From positions 1 through 62,276 of the forward strand of contig FR880116.1 of the NCBI GenBank assembly GCA_000434555.1: a DNA stretch of 62,276 bases, read 5' to 3'. This stretch comes from Clostridium sp. CAG:524 (lineage in GTDB: Bacteria; Bacillota_I; Bacilli_A; RF39; UBA660). Shown one piece after another: positions 34,129 to 44,144 of this stretch. A program made the position numbers and the translations under genes. Position 1 is the first letter of the stretch, and the number at the start of each line of letters is the position of its first letter. The notes under the pieces were generated by a model. It ran no database searches. It saw only the letters and a list, made by a program, of their open reading frames with translations, and was not told where the DNA came from.

Positions 34129-34419
34129 ATGGAAAAGATAGAATTCAAAACTGTAGAGGAACTATATAAAAGAGTATCACCTGCTTTATATTCAAAACTT
34201 AAAGAGATTAAAAGAATGGGTTACACATTAGTAACAGAAAAAGATATATGGAATTATTTAGTTGATAATGATTGGAAAAATAGAACTAATTTAGAATTAT
34301 ACGATTTAATTAGTGATATTATGAATGCTGATAATTATAAAATAAATTTATATGTTACAGATAAACTTTCAAGAATGAAAAGTAAACTAGATAAAACAAA
34401 TAATACAGATATACTTTAG
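34129..34419 (+). CDS. comN: post-transcriptional regulator ComN
   Basis: 96 aa, with a ComN-like helical pattern (VSPALYSKLKEIKRMGYTLV, then DIWNYLVDNDWK). In Bacilli comN lies just upstream of secDF, as here (12 nt gap). In Bacillus it is known to affect comE mRNA. No membrane segment. Assigned by context plus pattern. Confidence 0.75.
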   Translation: MEKIEFKTVEELYKRVSPALYSKLKEIKRMGYTLVTEKDIWNYLVDNDWKNRTNLELYDLISDIMNADNYKINLYVTDKLSRMKSKLDKTNNTDIL

Positions 34420-34431
34420 GAGGAAATAAAA

Positions 34432-36657
34432 ATGAAAAAAATATTAAAACCAATAGTGATAACATTTCTTATATTAGTGGGATGTATATTATTAATAAAG
34501 CCTACATTAAAAGGTATTCATTATGGAATAGATTTACAAGGTGGATTTGAAATACTATATAATATTGAACCTTTAAAAAAAGGAGATACAGTAACTGAAG
34601 ATGATTTAGATAAAACATATAAGGCAATTGTAAATAGAATAGATACTCTTGGTGTTAGTGAACCAGTTATTAGTTTTGAAGGAAATGATTTAATTAGAAT
34701 ACAACTTCCAGGTCTTAAGAATGAAGAAGAAGCAAGGCAAAGAATAGGTACAACAGCTGTACTTTCAATGAGGGACACTGAAGACAATTTATTACTTTCT
34801 AGTGATGTATTTGGTCGTGGTGGAGCAACTCTTGAACAAAATTCTAAGACATTTCAATATCAAGTTAAATTAGATATAAAAGATACTGAAAAGTTTTATG
34901 AAATAACTAAAAAAATATCAAAGAAACCTAATGGAGAAAATCTAATTGTAATATGGCTTGATTTTGTTGAAGGATTAGATTCATATGAAAATGAAAAAAC
35001 AACTTGTGGTAAAGATGCTAATATGAAATGTATATCAAGTGCTTATGTAAATGAAGCACTTAATAGTAATAGTGTTGTTATTGAAGGAAGTTTTACTAAA
35101 GAAGAAGCACAAAACTTAGTTGATTTAATAAATAGTGGTAGTCTTCCAACTAAATTAACTGAAGAAGCTACTCCTAAAAGTGTTTCACCATCATTTGGTA
35201 GTGACACTATTAAGAAAACAGGTATTGCTGGTATTATAACATTTGCATTAATAACGGTAATATTAGTTGTAAAATATAGATTAAGTGGTATTGTTGCTAG
35301 TGTATGTTTATTTGCATATGCATTACTTGTATTTGTAGTATTTAATCTAGTAGGTGGAGTTCTTACACTAACAGGTATAGCTGCACTTGTTCTTGGAATA
35401 GGTATGGCAGTAGATTCAATAATCATATCTAATAGTAGAGTACATGATGAATTACTTAAAGGTAAAAAACTTAGAGAAGCATTTAAAGATGGAAATAAAA
35501 ATAGTTTAGGAGCAATAATTGATGCTAATATAACAACATTTATCGCTGGAGTAGTACTTTATATATTTGGTGAGTCATCAGTAAAAGGATTTGCTACTAT
35601 GCTTATTATAACAATATTTGTAACAGTATTATGTACTGTAATATTATATAGAGTGTTACTAGAACTATTTGTTAATTCAAAGGTATTTAATAGTAAAGAA
35701 AAATTATTATTTGGAATATCTAAAGAGCCAAAACAAAAAGACTATGTTAAATTTGGTAAAGTGCCAACAATAGTGTCACTCGTGGTAATAGTAGTTGGAA
35801 TAATATTTGCGTGTGTTCGTGGATTTAATTTTGGAGTAGATTTTACAGGTGGAACAAATATAAATATATCTTCAAGTAATGATATAGATTTTAATAAAGT
35901 AACAGAACTTGTAAGAAAGTATGATATACGTGATTATGATTATTATATGGGAACTAAAAAAGAAGGATTTATTAAACTTAATGATATATTAGATGATGAA
36001 ACTAGTATAAAAGTAAAGAAAGAATTTGAAAAATTAGGATATACAACATCTAGTAGTGAAATAAGTACACTAGTTACTAAAAATTTAACAAGTAATGCAG
36101 TTAAATCATTAATATATTCATTAATCGCAATAATTATATATGTAGCAATAAGATTTAATATGAACTTTGCTGTAACAGGAATACTTATGCTTATACATGA
36201 TGTACTCGTAATACTATCTATATTTGCTATATTCTATATACCTGTAGATTTTATAATAGTTGCATCCCTTCTTACAATAATAGGTTATTCAATAAATGAT
36301 ACAATAGTTGTATTTGATAGAATAAGAGAAAATAGAAAGAAATTATATAATAATAGAAAAGAACTTACTGATGAAGAGATAAATAATTTAGTAAATGTTA
36401 GTTCATCGAATACATTTAATAGAAATATATGGACAAGTATTACAACAATAATTGCAGTAGTAACTCTTATATGCGTAGGACTTAATGATATATATACATT
36501 TAATATATCAGTATTAATTGGTCTAATTGCTGGTACTATTAGTTCACTTTTGATAGGCCCAAGATTATGGATAAGATTTGAAAAAAGAACTATGCATAAA
36601 AAAGATGATGACGATGAAGAGGAAGAAGAACTTAAAATAAAAGGTATAAATATATAG
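34432..36657 (+). CDS. secDF: protein translocase SecDF, fused
   Basis: 741 aa, SecD and SecF in one chain as in Bacilli. The SecD part holds LKGIHYGIDLQGGFEILY and six membrane segments with VLGIGMAVDSIIISNSR. The SecF part starts near residue 430 with GFNFGVDFTGGTN and ends with IGYSINDTIVVFDRIREN. Uses the proton gradient to complete secretion. A Lys/Glu-rich tail (KKDDDDEEEEELK) ends the chain. Probably co-transcribed with comN and RSH. Confidence 0.96.
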   Translation: MKKILKPIVITFLILVGCILLIKPTLKGIHYGIDLQGGFEILYNIEPLKKGDTVTEDDLDKTYKAIVNRIDTLGVSEPVISFEGNDLIRIQLPGLKNEEEARQRIGTTAVLSMRDTEDNLLLSSDVFGRGGATLEQNSKTFQYQVKLDIKDTEKFYEITKKISKKPNGENLIVIWLDFVEGLDSYENEKTTCGKDANMKCISSAYVNEALNSNSVVIEGSFTKEEAQNLVDLINSGSLPTKLTEEATPKSVSPSFGSDTIKKTGIAGIITFALITVILVVKYRLSGIVASVCLFAYALLVFVVFNLVGGVLTLTGIAALVLGIGMAVDSIIISNSRVHDELLKGKKLREAFKDGNKNSLGAIIDANITTFIAGVVLYIFGESSVKGFATMLIITIFVTVLCTVILYRVLLELFVNSKVFNSKEKLLFGISKEPKQKDYVKFGKVPTIVSLVVIVVGIIFACVRGFNFGVDFTGGTNINISSSNDIDFNKVTELVRKYDIRDYDYYMGTKKEGFIKLNDILDDETSIKVKKEFEKLGYTTSSSEISTLVTKNLTSNAVKSLIYSLIAIIIYVAIRFNMNFAVTGILMLIHDVLVILSIFAIFYIPVDFIIVASLLTIIGYSINDTIVVFDRIRENRKKLYNNRKELTDEEINNLVNVSSSNTFNRNIWTSITTIIAVVTLICVGLNDIYTFNISVLIGLIAGTISSLLIGPRLWIRFEKRTMHKKDDDDEEEEELKIKGINI

Positions 36658-36677
36658 AAAAATAGGGAAGTGAAATT

Positions 36678-38798
36678 ATTAAAAACCATAGTTATGAAGA
36701 ATTAGTTGATTTATTAAAATCATATATGGATATTGAATATGTTGATTTTATAAATGAATATTATGAGCAAGCTAAAATAGTATATAGCGATATGAAAAGA
36801 GAGACTGGTGAAGATTATATTCTTCACCCTATAAATGTTGCTTATATACTTGCTGAACTTAAGATGGATCCTGTTACTATAGGATGTGCTTTAATACATG
36901 AAGCAATAACGCTTAATAAAATGACTTATGAAGAAATAGAAGAAATGTTTGGTAGTGAAAGTGCCATTATAGTTTCTTCTGTAACAAAAATAAGTAATTT
37001 AAAACAAACATTTAAGATTAATAATCCAGAAAAATATAGAAGAATAATAGTCGGACTATCAGAGAATCCTGCTACATTATTTATTAAATTTGCTGATAGA
37101 TTACATAATCTTAGAACATTAAAAGTACATGATAAAGAACATCAAAAATATATAGTAGATGAGACACAAAATATTTATATACCTATCGCACATAGACTTG
37201 GTATGAAAAAAATGAAAAGTGAAATGGAAGATTTATGTCTTCAATACACTGATCCTGATGGATATAATAAAGTCCTTGATAAAATTAATTCATCTAAAAC
37301 TGAACTTGAAAAATCACTTGCTAGAATGAAATATGAAATAATGCAGTTACTTGATAATCATAATATTAAGTATCAAATGTTATCAAGAGTTAAATCAGTA
37401 AGAGGTATTTATAATAAACTTAAGGCAGGTAAAACATGGAATAATATATATGATTTACTTGGTATAAGAGTACTTGTTGATAATGTTGAAGATTGCTATA
37501 GAGTTATAGGTCTTGTTCAATCTAAGTATCCTCCTGTACCAAATAGATTTAAAGATTATATAGCTAATCCAAAGCCAAATTTATATCAAAGCTTACACAC
37601 AACTGTTTTTGGCGAAGATAAAAGAATATATGAAGTGCAAGTAAGAACTTATGAAATGGATGAAATTGCTGAAAAAGGTGTAGCTTCTCACTGGAGCTAT
37701 AAAGAGAAGATAGATGGTTCAGTTAAGAATAATTTAGATCATATTTTGGAACAATTTAGAGTTTTAGTTGAAGTAAATGATATAGAAAAGAATATGAAGT
37801 TCTTTAGTAATATAAAAGATGAACTTAAAAGAAATGAAATATATGTGTACACACCTAAAGGTGATATTATAGAGTTGCCTGCTGGTGCTACTCCAATAGA
37901 TTTTGCATATAAAATACATAGTGAAGTAGGTAATACAACTACTGGTGCTCTTGTTAATAATAAAATGGTTAAATTAAACTATGAACTTAAAGAGGGGGAT
38001 ATGGTTGAGTTAATAACTCAAAAAGGCCATGCTCCATCTAAGGGATGGTTAAAGATAGTTAAAACAGAGGCAGCTAAATCAAGAATAAAATCTTATTTCT
38101 ATAAAAAAGAGAGAGAAAAATATATTGCACTTGGTCATGAAATGCTTAATAATGAATGTAAAAAAAGAAATGCTGATATTAATGACATTATTACAGATGA
38201 AAATATTGAAAAGCTTAATAATAGTTTAGGTACTAAAGATTTAGATGATATATATTTTGGTATATCTACTCTTAAATATTTACCATCATCTATACTTAGT
38301 AGACTTGAAGTACATGAACCTAAAAAGAAAGCACTTACTATTAATAAAAATAATAATAAGAATGGCAATGGAATAATTATCGCTGGTTCTAATGACATAT
38401 TAAGTAGTCTTGCTACTTGTTGTAATCCAGTTTATGGAGAAGATATAGTTGGTTATATTACAAAAGGCTATGGAGTTAAAATACATTCTAAAAATTGCCC
38501 TAATGTTGACTTAAGTAGTGAAAGATTGATAGATGCAGAGTGGAGCGATAATATAGAAAATAGATACACAGCTAAACTAAAAGTATATATTAGTGATGTA
38601 AATGATATATTAGTTCAAATAGTAACTTTATCAACTAAAGATTCAATCATTATAGACTCAATAAATCTAATAAATAGAAATAAAGAATTATTTTATAATA
38701 TAACATGTAAAGTAAAAAATATAAGTGACTTACATAAATTCATAGATGAAGTTAAAGGCATTAGTTCAGTAACATCAGTAGAAAGGATATTTATATAA
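36678..38798 (+). CDS. relA: (p)ppGpp synthetase, RSH family, probable AUU start and degenerate hydrolase
   Basis: About 706 aa. Synthetase domain: YDLLGIRVLVDNVEDCYRVIG, RFKDYIANPKPNLYQSLHTT and YEVQVRT are intact, with the RXKD type of Rel/SpoT. TGS and ACT domains follow. In the HD domain, the usual HDTVED reads HEAITL, so catalytic Glu/Asp are missing although ADRLHNLRTL remains. The first ATG (36726) has no ribosome site and cuts into the conserved N-terminus; coding is open from 36666. The only fit to AGGGAAG is an ATT at 36678 (or 36675). Start not certain. dtd overlaps its stop. Confidence 0.88.
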   Translation: MKNHSYEELVDLLKSYMDIEYVDFINEYYEQAKIVYSDMKRETGEDYILHPINVAYILAELKMDPVTIGCALIHEAITLNKMTYEEIEEMFGSESAIIVSSVTKISNLKQTFKINNPEKYRRIIVGLSENPATLFIKFADRLHNLRTLKVHDKEHQKYIVDETQNIYIPIAHRLGMKKMKSEMEDLCLQYTDPDGYNKVLDKINSSKTELEKSLARMKYEIMQLLDNHNIKYQMLSRVKSVRGIYNKLKAGKTWNNIYDLLGIRVLVDNVEDCYRVIGLVQSKYPPVPNRFKDYIANPKPNLYQSLHTTVFGEDKRIYEVQVRTYEMDEIAEKGVASHWSYKEKIDGSVKNNLDHILEQFRVLVEVNDIEKNMKFFSNIKDELKRNEIYVYTPKGDIIELPAGATPIDFAYKIHSEVGNTTTGALVNNKMVKLNYELKEGDMVELITQKGHAPSKGWLKIVKTEAAKSRIKSYFYKKEREKYIALGHEMLNNECKKRNADINDIITDENIEKLNNSLGTKDLDDIYFGISTLKYLPSSILSRLEVHEPKKKALTINKNNNKNGNGIIIAGSNDILSSLATCCNPVYGEDIVGYITKGYGVKIHSKNCPNVDLSSERLIDAEWSDNIENRYTAKLKVYISDVNDILVQIVTLSTKDSIIIDSINLINRNKELFYNITCKVKNISDLHKFIDEVKGISSVTSVERIFI

Positions 38799-39250
38799 TG
38801 AAAGTAGTATTACAAAGAAGTAAGCAAAGTAAAGTAACAATTGATGGTAAAATAAATGGTAAAATTGACCATGGCTATGTAGCACTAGTTAGTTTTACTA
38901 ATGGTGATAATATAGAAATAATAGATAAAATGATTAAAAAGATTATAAATTTAAGAGTGTTTACAGATGAAAATGATAAAATGAATCTAAGTATTTTAGA
39001 TACTAAAGGAAGCATTCTTAGTATAAGTCAATTTACATTATATGCAGATACTACTAAAGGAAATAGACCATCTTTTATAAATGCACTTAATCCTACTGAA
39101 GCAACTAAGCTATATGACATCTTTAATCAAAAGTTAAGTGAATTTGTTCATGTAGAAACAGGTATATTTGGTGCAGATATGAAGGTTGAAATATATAATG
39201 ATGGACCTGTTACAATAATACTTGATAGTCATGAATTATTTAAAAAATAA
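38798..39250 (+). CDS. dtd: D-aminoacyl-tRNA deacylase
   Basis: 150 aa. The family motifs SQFTLYADTTKGNRPSF and NDGPVT (the cross-subunit proline motif) are present. Removes D-amino acids from tRNA. TAATG overlap with RSH, the standard Firmicutes pair. Confidence 0.95.
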   Translation: MKVVLQRSKQSKVTIDGKINGKIDHGYVALVSFTNGDNIEIIDKMIKKIINLRVFTDENDKMNLSILDTKGSILSISQFTLYADTTKGNRPSFINALNPTEATKLYDIFNQKLSEFVHVETGIFGADMKVEIYNDGPVTIILDSHELFKK

Positions 39251-39261
39251 TAATTATATTT

Positions 39262-39293
39262 AAAGTTAACGATTAGTTTCGTTAACTTTTTAT
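39262..39293 (+). terminator. terminator after dtd
   Basis: AAAGTTAACGA / TCGTTAACTTT followed by TTATT. Confidence 0.8.
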
Positions 39294-39300
39294 TATTCGA

Positions 39301-39328
39301 TTGTTTTATGTCAAAATTGTGATATAAT
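39301..39328 (+). promoter_or_regulatory. promoter of the InlB-repeat gene
   Basis: TTGTTT (39301-39306), N16, TATAAT (39323-39328) with the extended TG at 39320-39321. Confidence 0.6.
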
Positions 39329-39356
39329 TTAATATATATAATAGAAGGAGGAAGTT

Positions 39357-40433
39357 ATGGAAGGTAAAAAAAGAACTATAATTATCGTAATTGGAGTTGT
39401 TTTGATAATAGCTTGTTTAGTAATTTATTTTATATTTGCTAATAAGAAATATACTATTACATTTGATTCTGATGGTGGTAGTGTAGTTGAAAAACAAATT
39501 GTAAAGAGAGGAGAAAAAGTTAATAAGCCAACAGATCCTACAAGAGATGGTTATATTTTTATAGAATGGGATTTAGGTAGTTCAATATATGATTTTAGTG
39601 CTAAAGTAACAAGAAATCTTATATTAAAGGCAGTATGGAAAGAGCAAGAAGGTGGAAAAGTAACTTATGTTGTTAACTTTAATACCGATGGTGGTAATAG
39701 TGTATCTAATCAAATCATTAATAAAGATGGAACAATTACTAAGCCACAAGATCCAGTGCGTGATGGTTATAAATTTTTAGGTTGGTATAGTAATAATGTT
39801 TTGTTTGATTTTAATACACCAATAACAAAAAATCTTGAGTTAGTAGCAAAATGGGAAAAAGCCAAAGATAATTCTACAACAGGTACTACTACAACAACTA
39901 AGAAGAACGATACAACAAGTTCAACAACCAAGAAGACAACAACAAAGAAAAATGATACAACAAATACAACAACAACTAAGAAGACTACTACAACTACAAC
40001 TGAAGCTAAAAAATATACTGTAAAATTTGATTCAAATGGTGGAAGTAAAGTATCAAGCAAAGAGGTTACTAGTGGAAGTAAAGTAACAAAGCCAAGTAAT
40101 CCAACAAGAACAGGATATAAATTTGGAGGTTGGACTTTAAATAATAAGGCATATGATTTTAATTCTAAAGTAACAAGTAATATTACATTAGTTGCTAAAT
40201 GGACAGCAAAAACTTACACAGTTAAGGTATCAAGCGTAGATGAATATTCACCAGCAAGAATACTTTCAGTATATGAAGATGGTTCAAAAATATCATTTAA
40301 ACAAATTAACTATACAGATGGAATTAAATTATGCTCTTCAAATGGTAATGTTAATAAGAGTGATATTGATGGTCTATCAAAATTACAAGTTGTATTAAGT
40401 GATGGAACAAAAGTAACAGCAACAATTAAATAG
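39357..40433 (+). CDS. membrane-anchored protein with three InlB-type (Listeria-Bacteroides) repeats
   Basis: 358 aa. An N-terminal uncleaved membrane helix (IIIVIGVVLIIACLVIYFI) is followed by two repeats of the YTITFDSDGGS...PTRDGYIFIEWD type, then a Thr/Lys linker (TTTTTKKNDTTSSTTKK), a third repeat (YTVKFDSNGGSKV to VAKWT) and a small terminal domain. The repeats fold as beta-grasp modules seen in adhesins. There is no sorting signal at the C-terminus, so anchoring is by the N-terminal helix. In an operon with the next surface protein (13 nt gap). Confidence 0.85.
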   Translation: MEGKKRTIIIVIGVVLIIACLVIYFIFANKKYTITFDSDGGSVVEKQIVKRGEKVNKPTDPTRDGYIFIEWDLGSSIYDFSAKVTRNLILKAVWKEQEGGKVTYVVNFNTDGGNSVSNQIINKDGTITKPQDPVRDGYKFLGWYSNNVLFDFNTPITKNLELVAKWEKAKDNSTTGTTTTTKKNDTTSSTTKKTTTKKNDTTNTTTTKKTTTTTTEAKKYTVKFDSNGGSKVSSKEVTSGSKVTKPSNPTRTGYKFGGWTLNNKAYDFNSKVTSNITLVAKWTAKTYTVKVSSVDEYSPARILSVYEDGSKISFKQINYTDGIKLCSSNGNVNKSDIDGLSKLQVVLSDGTKVTATIK

Positions 40434-40445
40434 AAAGGAATAAAA

Positions 40446-42995
40446 ATGAAAAAGAAGTTATTATATTTATTATTACTATTTGGAATATTATTTTGTATGA
40501 AGATAAATGTAAATGCAAAAGAAATATTAAGTAGTGATATATCACCTAGAACATACATAATAGGGACATATGAATTTACTGAAAATACAACATTAACAAC
40601 AAGACATATCATGTTAGCATCAAAAACAATAGATGGAAACACATTAAATGACATGATAATCTACTACAAGAATCCAAGGGGTAAATGGATTAATGGACTT
40701 ACAGGAGAGACGGTTGAAGTAAGTGAAAAATTTAACATTGAATATGTAGACTTAATTAAATTTTTGACAACACCAACATTAGAAAATATATTAGGTGATG
40801 AAACAAGTGCAACTTTATCAATAACATCTAGTGGATATTATTTAGATTCAAATAATCTAAGTAAAATATCAGGATGGGAATTATATGAAAAGACAACAGA
40901 TGGTTATTCAAAAATAACAGAAGGAACAAATTATAATTATAAAGTAACATTAAATCCAGGTGAAACAAAAACTTTTGTAGCAAGAGTTTATAAATTAAAT
41001 GAAACACTTGATAGAGTATATAGTGATTATTCAAATGAAGTAGAGGTAACAAGAGAAAAATTAAATACCCCAACACTCGCAAATGATTATAATGATAAAA
41101 CAAAAGCAAGTTTATCAATATTAGGTGCTGGATATTATGGAAGCAGTGAAGAAACGCTAAAAGAAATATCAGGATGGGAATTATATGAAAAAACAGAAAA
41201 TGGTTATTCAAAAATAACAGAAGGTACTAACTATACATATCAAATGGAACTAGTTCCAGGTGAAACAAAAACATTTGTAGCTAGAGTTTATAAAGATAAA
41301 GAAAATGGAGACAGAATATATAGTGAATATTCTAATGAACTTGAAGTAACAAGAGAAAAATTACAAACACCAACATTAACAAGAGATTTTCATTATACTA
41401 ATTTAGTAAATATTGCTATAACAGGCGAAGGATATTACGCAAAAGGTGAAGAAGTATTAAAAGAAATTTCAGGATGGGAATTATATGAAAAAGTTGATAA
41501 AAACTATAATAAAATAAAAGAAGGAACAGAATATTTTTATACATCTAATGAATTTGCTCCAGGGGAAAGTAAAATATATGTTTCAAGAGTATATTATGAA
41601 ACAACAAATGGAAATAGAATATATAGTGAATATTCAAATGAACTTGAAGTAACAAGAGAAAAACTACAAACTCCAACGCTAGTAAATGATCCAAGTGATT
41701 TAAGTGGAGCACATCTTTCAATGGCTGTTGAAGGATATTATGCTAGTGGTGAAGATGCACTTAAAGAAATAACAGGATGGGAACTATATGAAAAAACTGA
41801 AAATGGATATGTAACAATTGCTAATGACTCAACATATTCACATAATGTAAGTATGGATCAAGGAACAACAAAAACATTCATCGCAAGAGTATATTACGAA
41901 AATGAAAATGTAACAAAAACTTATAGTGAATACTCAAATGAAGTAGTAGTTACTATTGAAAAAATAAAAGTTCCAACTTTAACATTTAGTAAAAATAATG
42001 ATAAAATGACTTTATCAATAATTGCTGAAGGAACTTATAAAGATGAAACTGAGCAAAATAAAATAACAGGATGGGAACTATACGAAAAAGGTGAAACAAA
42101 TACATTAATAACAAGTGATAAACCTTATACATATGAAATGGATATTCCATATGGGGAAACTAAAACATATTATGCAAGAATATATATAGTTGATGTTTAT
42201 AATAATAAAGTATATAGTGAAAATTCTGCTGAACTTGTTATTAATGAGAAATTACCAACTCCTACATTAAGCAATGATTATAGTTATACAGATGGAGCAA
42301 AATTATCAATATTAACGGAAGGATATTATGGTTCTGATGTTGAAAAGAAAAATATGATTTCAGGATGGGAACTATATGAAAAAACTGAAAGTGGATATTC
42401 AATTCTTACTGAAGGAACTAATTATACATATGAATTAGCAATGGAAAGCGGTTCTTCAAAAACTTTTGTATCAAGAGTTTATAAAAATATAAATGGTGAA
42501 AAAGTTTATAGCGATTATTCAAATGAAATAACAATTGAAAGAATTCTAATTGGTGATGCTAATTGTGATGGTGAAATAAGTAGCCTTGATTCTTCTATAA
42601 TTAGTAGATATGTTGATAATTTATCTGTTGATAAGATAAGTTTAAAAAATGCAGATGTTAATCTTGATGGTGAAGTTAATGAAGTAGATTCAACAATAAT
42701 ATTATATTATATTGCTCATAAAGATAGTGAAGATGCAATAACATTGCCATATGATGCTGGAAAAGTTTATAAAATAACTTATGATTTGGATGGAGGAGTT
42801 CTTAATGATGGATCACATAATCCTGGTTCTTATGCAGAAATTTCTTTACCATTTAGTTTAAGTGTTCCAACTAAGGATGGATATGAATTCATTGGGTGGA
42901 CTGGAAGCAATGGAGATACACCTGAATTAAAAGTTACAATTCTAAAAGGTACAACTGGTAATTTAAATTATAAAGCTAATTGGAATTTAAAATAA
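40446..42995 (+). CDS. large secreted repeat protein with a dockerin domain
   Basis: 849 aa. A cleavable signal ends near NVNAKE. Six tandem repeats of about 100 aa follow, each opening with TPTL (about 40770, 41066, 41366, 41671, 41970, 42256) and containing ISGWELYEKT and SNE(V/L)EVTREK. A type I dockerin comes next: the two calcium loops GDANCDGEISSLD and ADVNLDGEVNEVD are canonical. It closes with an InlB-like repeat (ITYDLDGGVLN). A dockerin implies docking onto a cohesin protein elsewhere; none is in the window. No sortase motif. Confidence 0.85.
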   Translation: MKKKLLYLLLLFGILFCMKINVNAKEILSSDISPRTYIIGTYEFTENTTLTTRHIMLASKTIDGNTLNDMIIYYKNPRGKWINGLTGETVEVSEKFNIEYVDLIKFLTTPTLENILGDETSATLSITSSGYYLDSNNLSKISGWELYEKTTDGYSKITEGTNYNYKVTLNPGETKTFVARVYKLNETLDRVYSDYSNEVEVTREKLNTPTLANDYNDKTKASLSILGAGYYGSSEETLKEISGWELYEKTENGYSKITEGTNYTYQMELVPGETKTFVARVYKDKENGDRIYSEYSNELEVTREKLQTPTLTRDFHYTNLVNIAITGEGYYAKGEEVLKEISGWELYEKVDKNYNKIKEGTEYFYTSNEFAPGESKIYVSRVYYETTNGNRIYSEYSNELEVTREKLQTPTLVNDPSDLSGAHLSMAVEGYYASGEDALKEITGWELYEKTENGYVTIANDSTYSHNVSMDQGTTKTFIARVYYENENVTKTYSEYSNEVVVTIEKIKVPTLTFSKNNDKMTLSIIAEGTYKDETEQNKITGWELYEKGETNTLITSDKPYTYEMDIPYGETKTYYARIYIVDVYNNKVYSENSAELVINEKLPTPTLSNDYSYTDGAKLSILTEGYYGSDVEKKNMISGWELYEKTESGYSILTEGTNYTYELAMESGSSKTFVSRVYKNINGEKVYSDYSNEITIERILIGDANCDGEISSLDSSIISRYVDNLSVDKISLKNADVNLDGEVNEVDSTIILYYIAHKDSEDAITLPYDAGKVYKITYDLDGGVLNDGSHNPGSYAEISLPFSLSVPTKDGYEFIGWTGSNGDTPELKVTILKGTTGNLNYKANWNLK

Positions 42996-43011
42996 AATTA
43001 CAAAAAAATAA

Positions 43012-43043
43012 AAATGGATAGTTTATACTATCCATTTATTTTG
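43012..43043. terminator. bidirectional terminator
   Basis: AAATGGATAGT / ACTATCCATTT between convergent genes, with T-rich flanks on both sides. Confidence 0.85.
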
Positions 43044-43477
43044 CCTTCACAGCTTATTTTAAAATTACTATCATAATCTCTAATATAAGGATTATTTTTA
43101 ACTTCACTATAAAGTGCTGAACCTAAGTCATCAATACTAATATTATCTTTTTCAAGTTCAAATATATATTTATCATTATAAGCATATATTTTATTAATAT
43201 TACCATTATTATCAAAAGAGTAATAATAATTTAATCCTTCATAATCTAAATTTGTAGATATGTCACTATTACAACTTTTACCATTGATATTAGCAAAATA
43301 TTTAATGTTAGATGTATATTGTGTTTTAGCTGTCTTATATATTTCTTTAACTCCAGCTAAAAAAGCACTCTTATCTTGATACTTAGTTTTATCATTTTCC
43401 TTAAATAACATAACAAATATAACTATTAAAGCTATAATTATTATTCCTAATAAAATAAATTTAAAATTCTTTTTCAT
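43028..43477 (-). CDS. single-pass membrane protein, hypothetical
   Basis: 149 aa. One N-terminal helix (FILLGIIIIALIVIFVML) then an exported polar domain with two Cys (GKSCNSDIS; FKISCEGKING) that could pair. AFLAGVKEIYKTAKTQYTSN has a pilin-like helical look, but the prepilin motif is absent. SD GAGGAG precedes the ATG. It overlaps the 3' remnant of the broken lipoprotein gene upstream. Confidence 0.65.
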   Translation of the reverse strand: MKKNFKFILLGIIIIALIVIFVMLFKENDKTKYQDKSAFLAGVKEIYKTAKTQYTSNIKYFANINGKSCNSDISTNLDYEGLNYYYSFDNNGNINKIYAYNDKYIFELEKDNISIDDLGSALYSEVKNNPYIRDYDSNFKISCEGKING

Positions 43478-44053
43478 AAATCTCCTCTAAATAAGTAGTT
43501 ATTATACTTTCAATATTATTAGTAAACTTAACTTCTGTTGTCGTATATAGTTTTCTTGTTTGAATATCAAAATATTTGCCTGTACTTAAAATAGTGTAAT
43601 GATCAAAATTATTGGCTTTCTTGATATTTTCTAAGTAATTACTATCTATTGATTTAATGTTTATTAGTATTAGAACTATTTTTAATTAAATTAACAATTT
43701 CATTATATGATAAGTTAAACATATAATAAGAAATCATAATATGTCTTATGTAATCCATTAATTTCTAATTTAAAATCGTTAAGATTGACGTTATCAACGT
43801 TGTCTTTTAGAAATGAAATAATTTTATTAATATCAGTATTTACAATATTATTTTTATTTTTCATTTCAATTTTTTTTGCATTATATAAGAATATTAATTA
43901 TAATTATTTTTTCATTTTTAATTCTTTTACTTCTTCAATTTTTGCTTTTTCTGGTGGCAAATTATATATAACTTTATCTTTATTACAAGATGCATTAAAT
44001 AATAATGAGACACTTAATGCGATTGAAAGAACCTTCTTTTGATAATCATTCAT
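43461..44053 (-). pseudogene. frameshifted lipoprotein gene
   Basis: With SD AGGAGG and ATG at 44053, it encodes MNDYQKKVLSIALSVSLL and a lipobox ending NASC, then ends early at a stop after about 50 codons. Coding continues in other frames: KNKNNIVNTDINKIISFLKD, then LSYNEIVNLIKN, then NYLENIKKANNFDHYTIL up to the next gene. At least three frame changes or stops are needed, and the codon pattern stays coding-like throughout. This explains the 43478-44144 gap. Confidence 0.7.
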
Positions 44054-44109
44054 TTATGTATCCTCCTATTAATATGGTACATTTTATTCTCTATAATGTC
44101 AAATTTTAT

Positions 44110-44137
44110 TTGTCTTTTTTAAAAATTGTATTATAAT
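44110..44137 (+). promoter_or_regulatory. promoter of mutS
   Basis: TTGTCT (44110-44115), N16, TATAAT (44132-44137). The predicted start of transcription (about 44144) coincides with the mutS ATG. Confidence 0.6.
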
Positions 44138-44144
44138 AATTTGT

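Noticed and set aside
39767..40060. Minus-strand Val/Phe-rich frame
   Set aside because: It is the complement of the Thr/Lys linker in the InlB-repeat gene; composition explains it.
40770..42540. CRISPR-like periodicity
   Set aside because: The ~300-bp period is protein-coding repeats with diverged sequence, without short direct repeats and spacers. No CRISPR array was seen in the window.
43785..44042. Plus-strand 85-codon frame
   Set aside because: Antisense of the frameshifted lipoprotein; no ribosome site.
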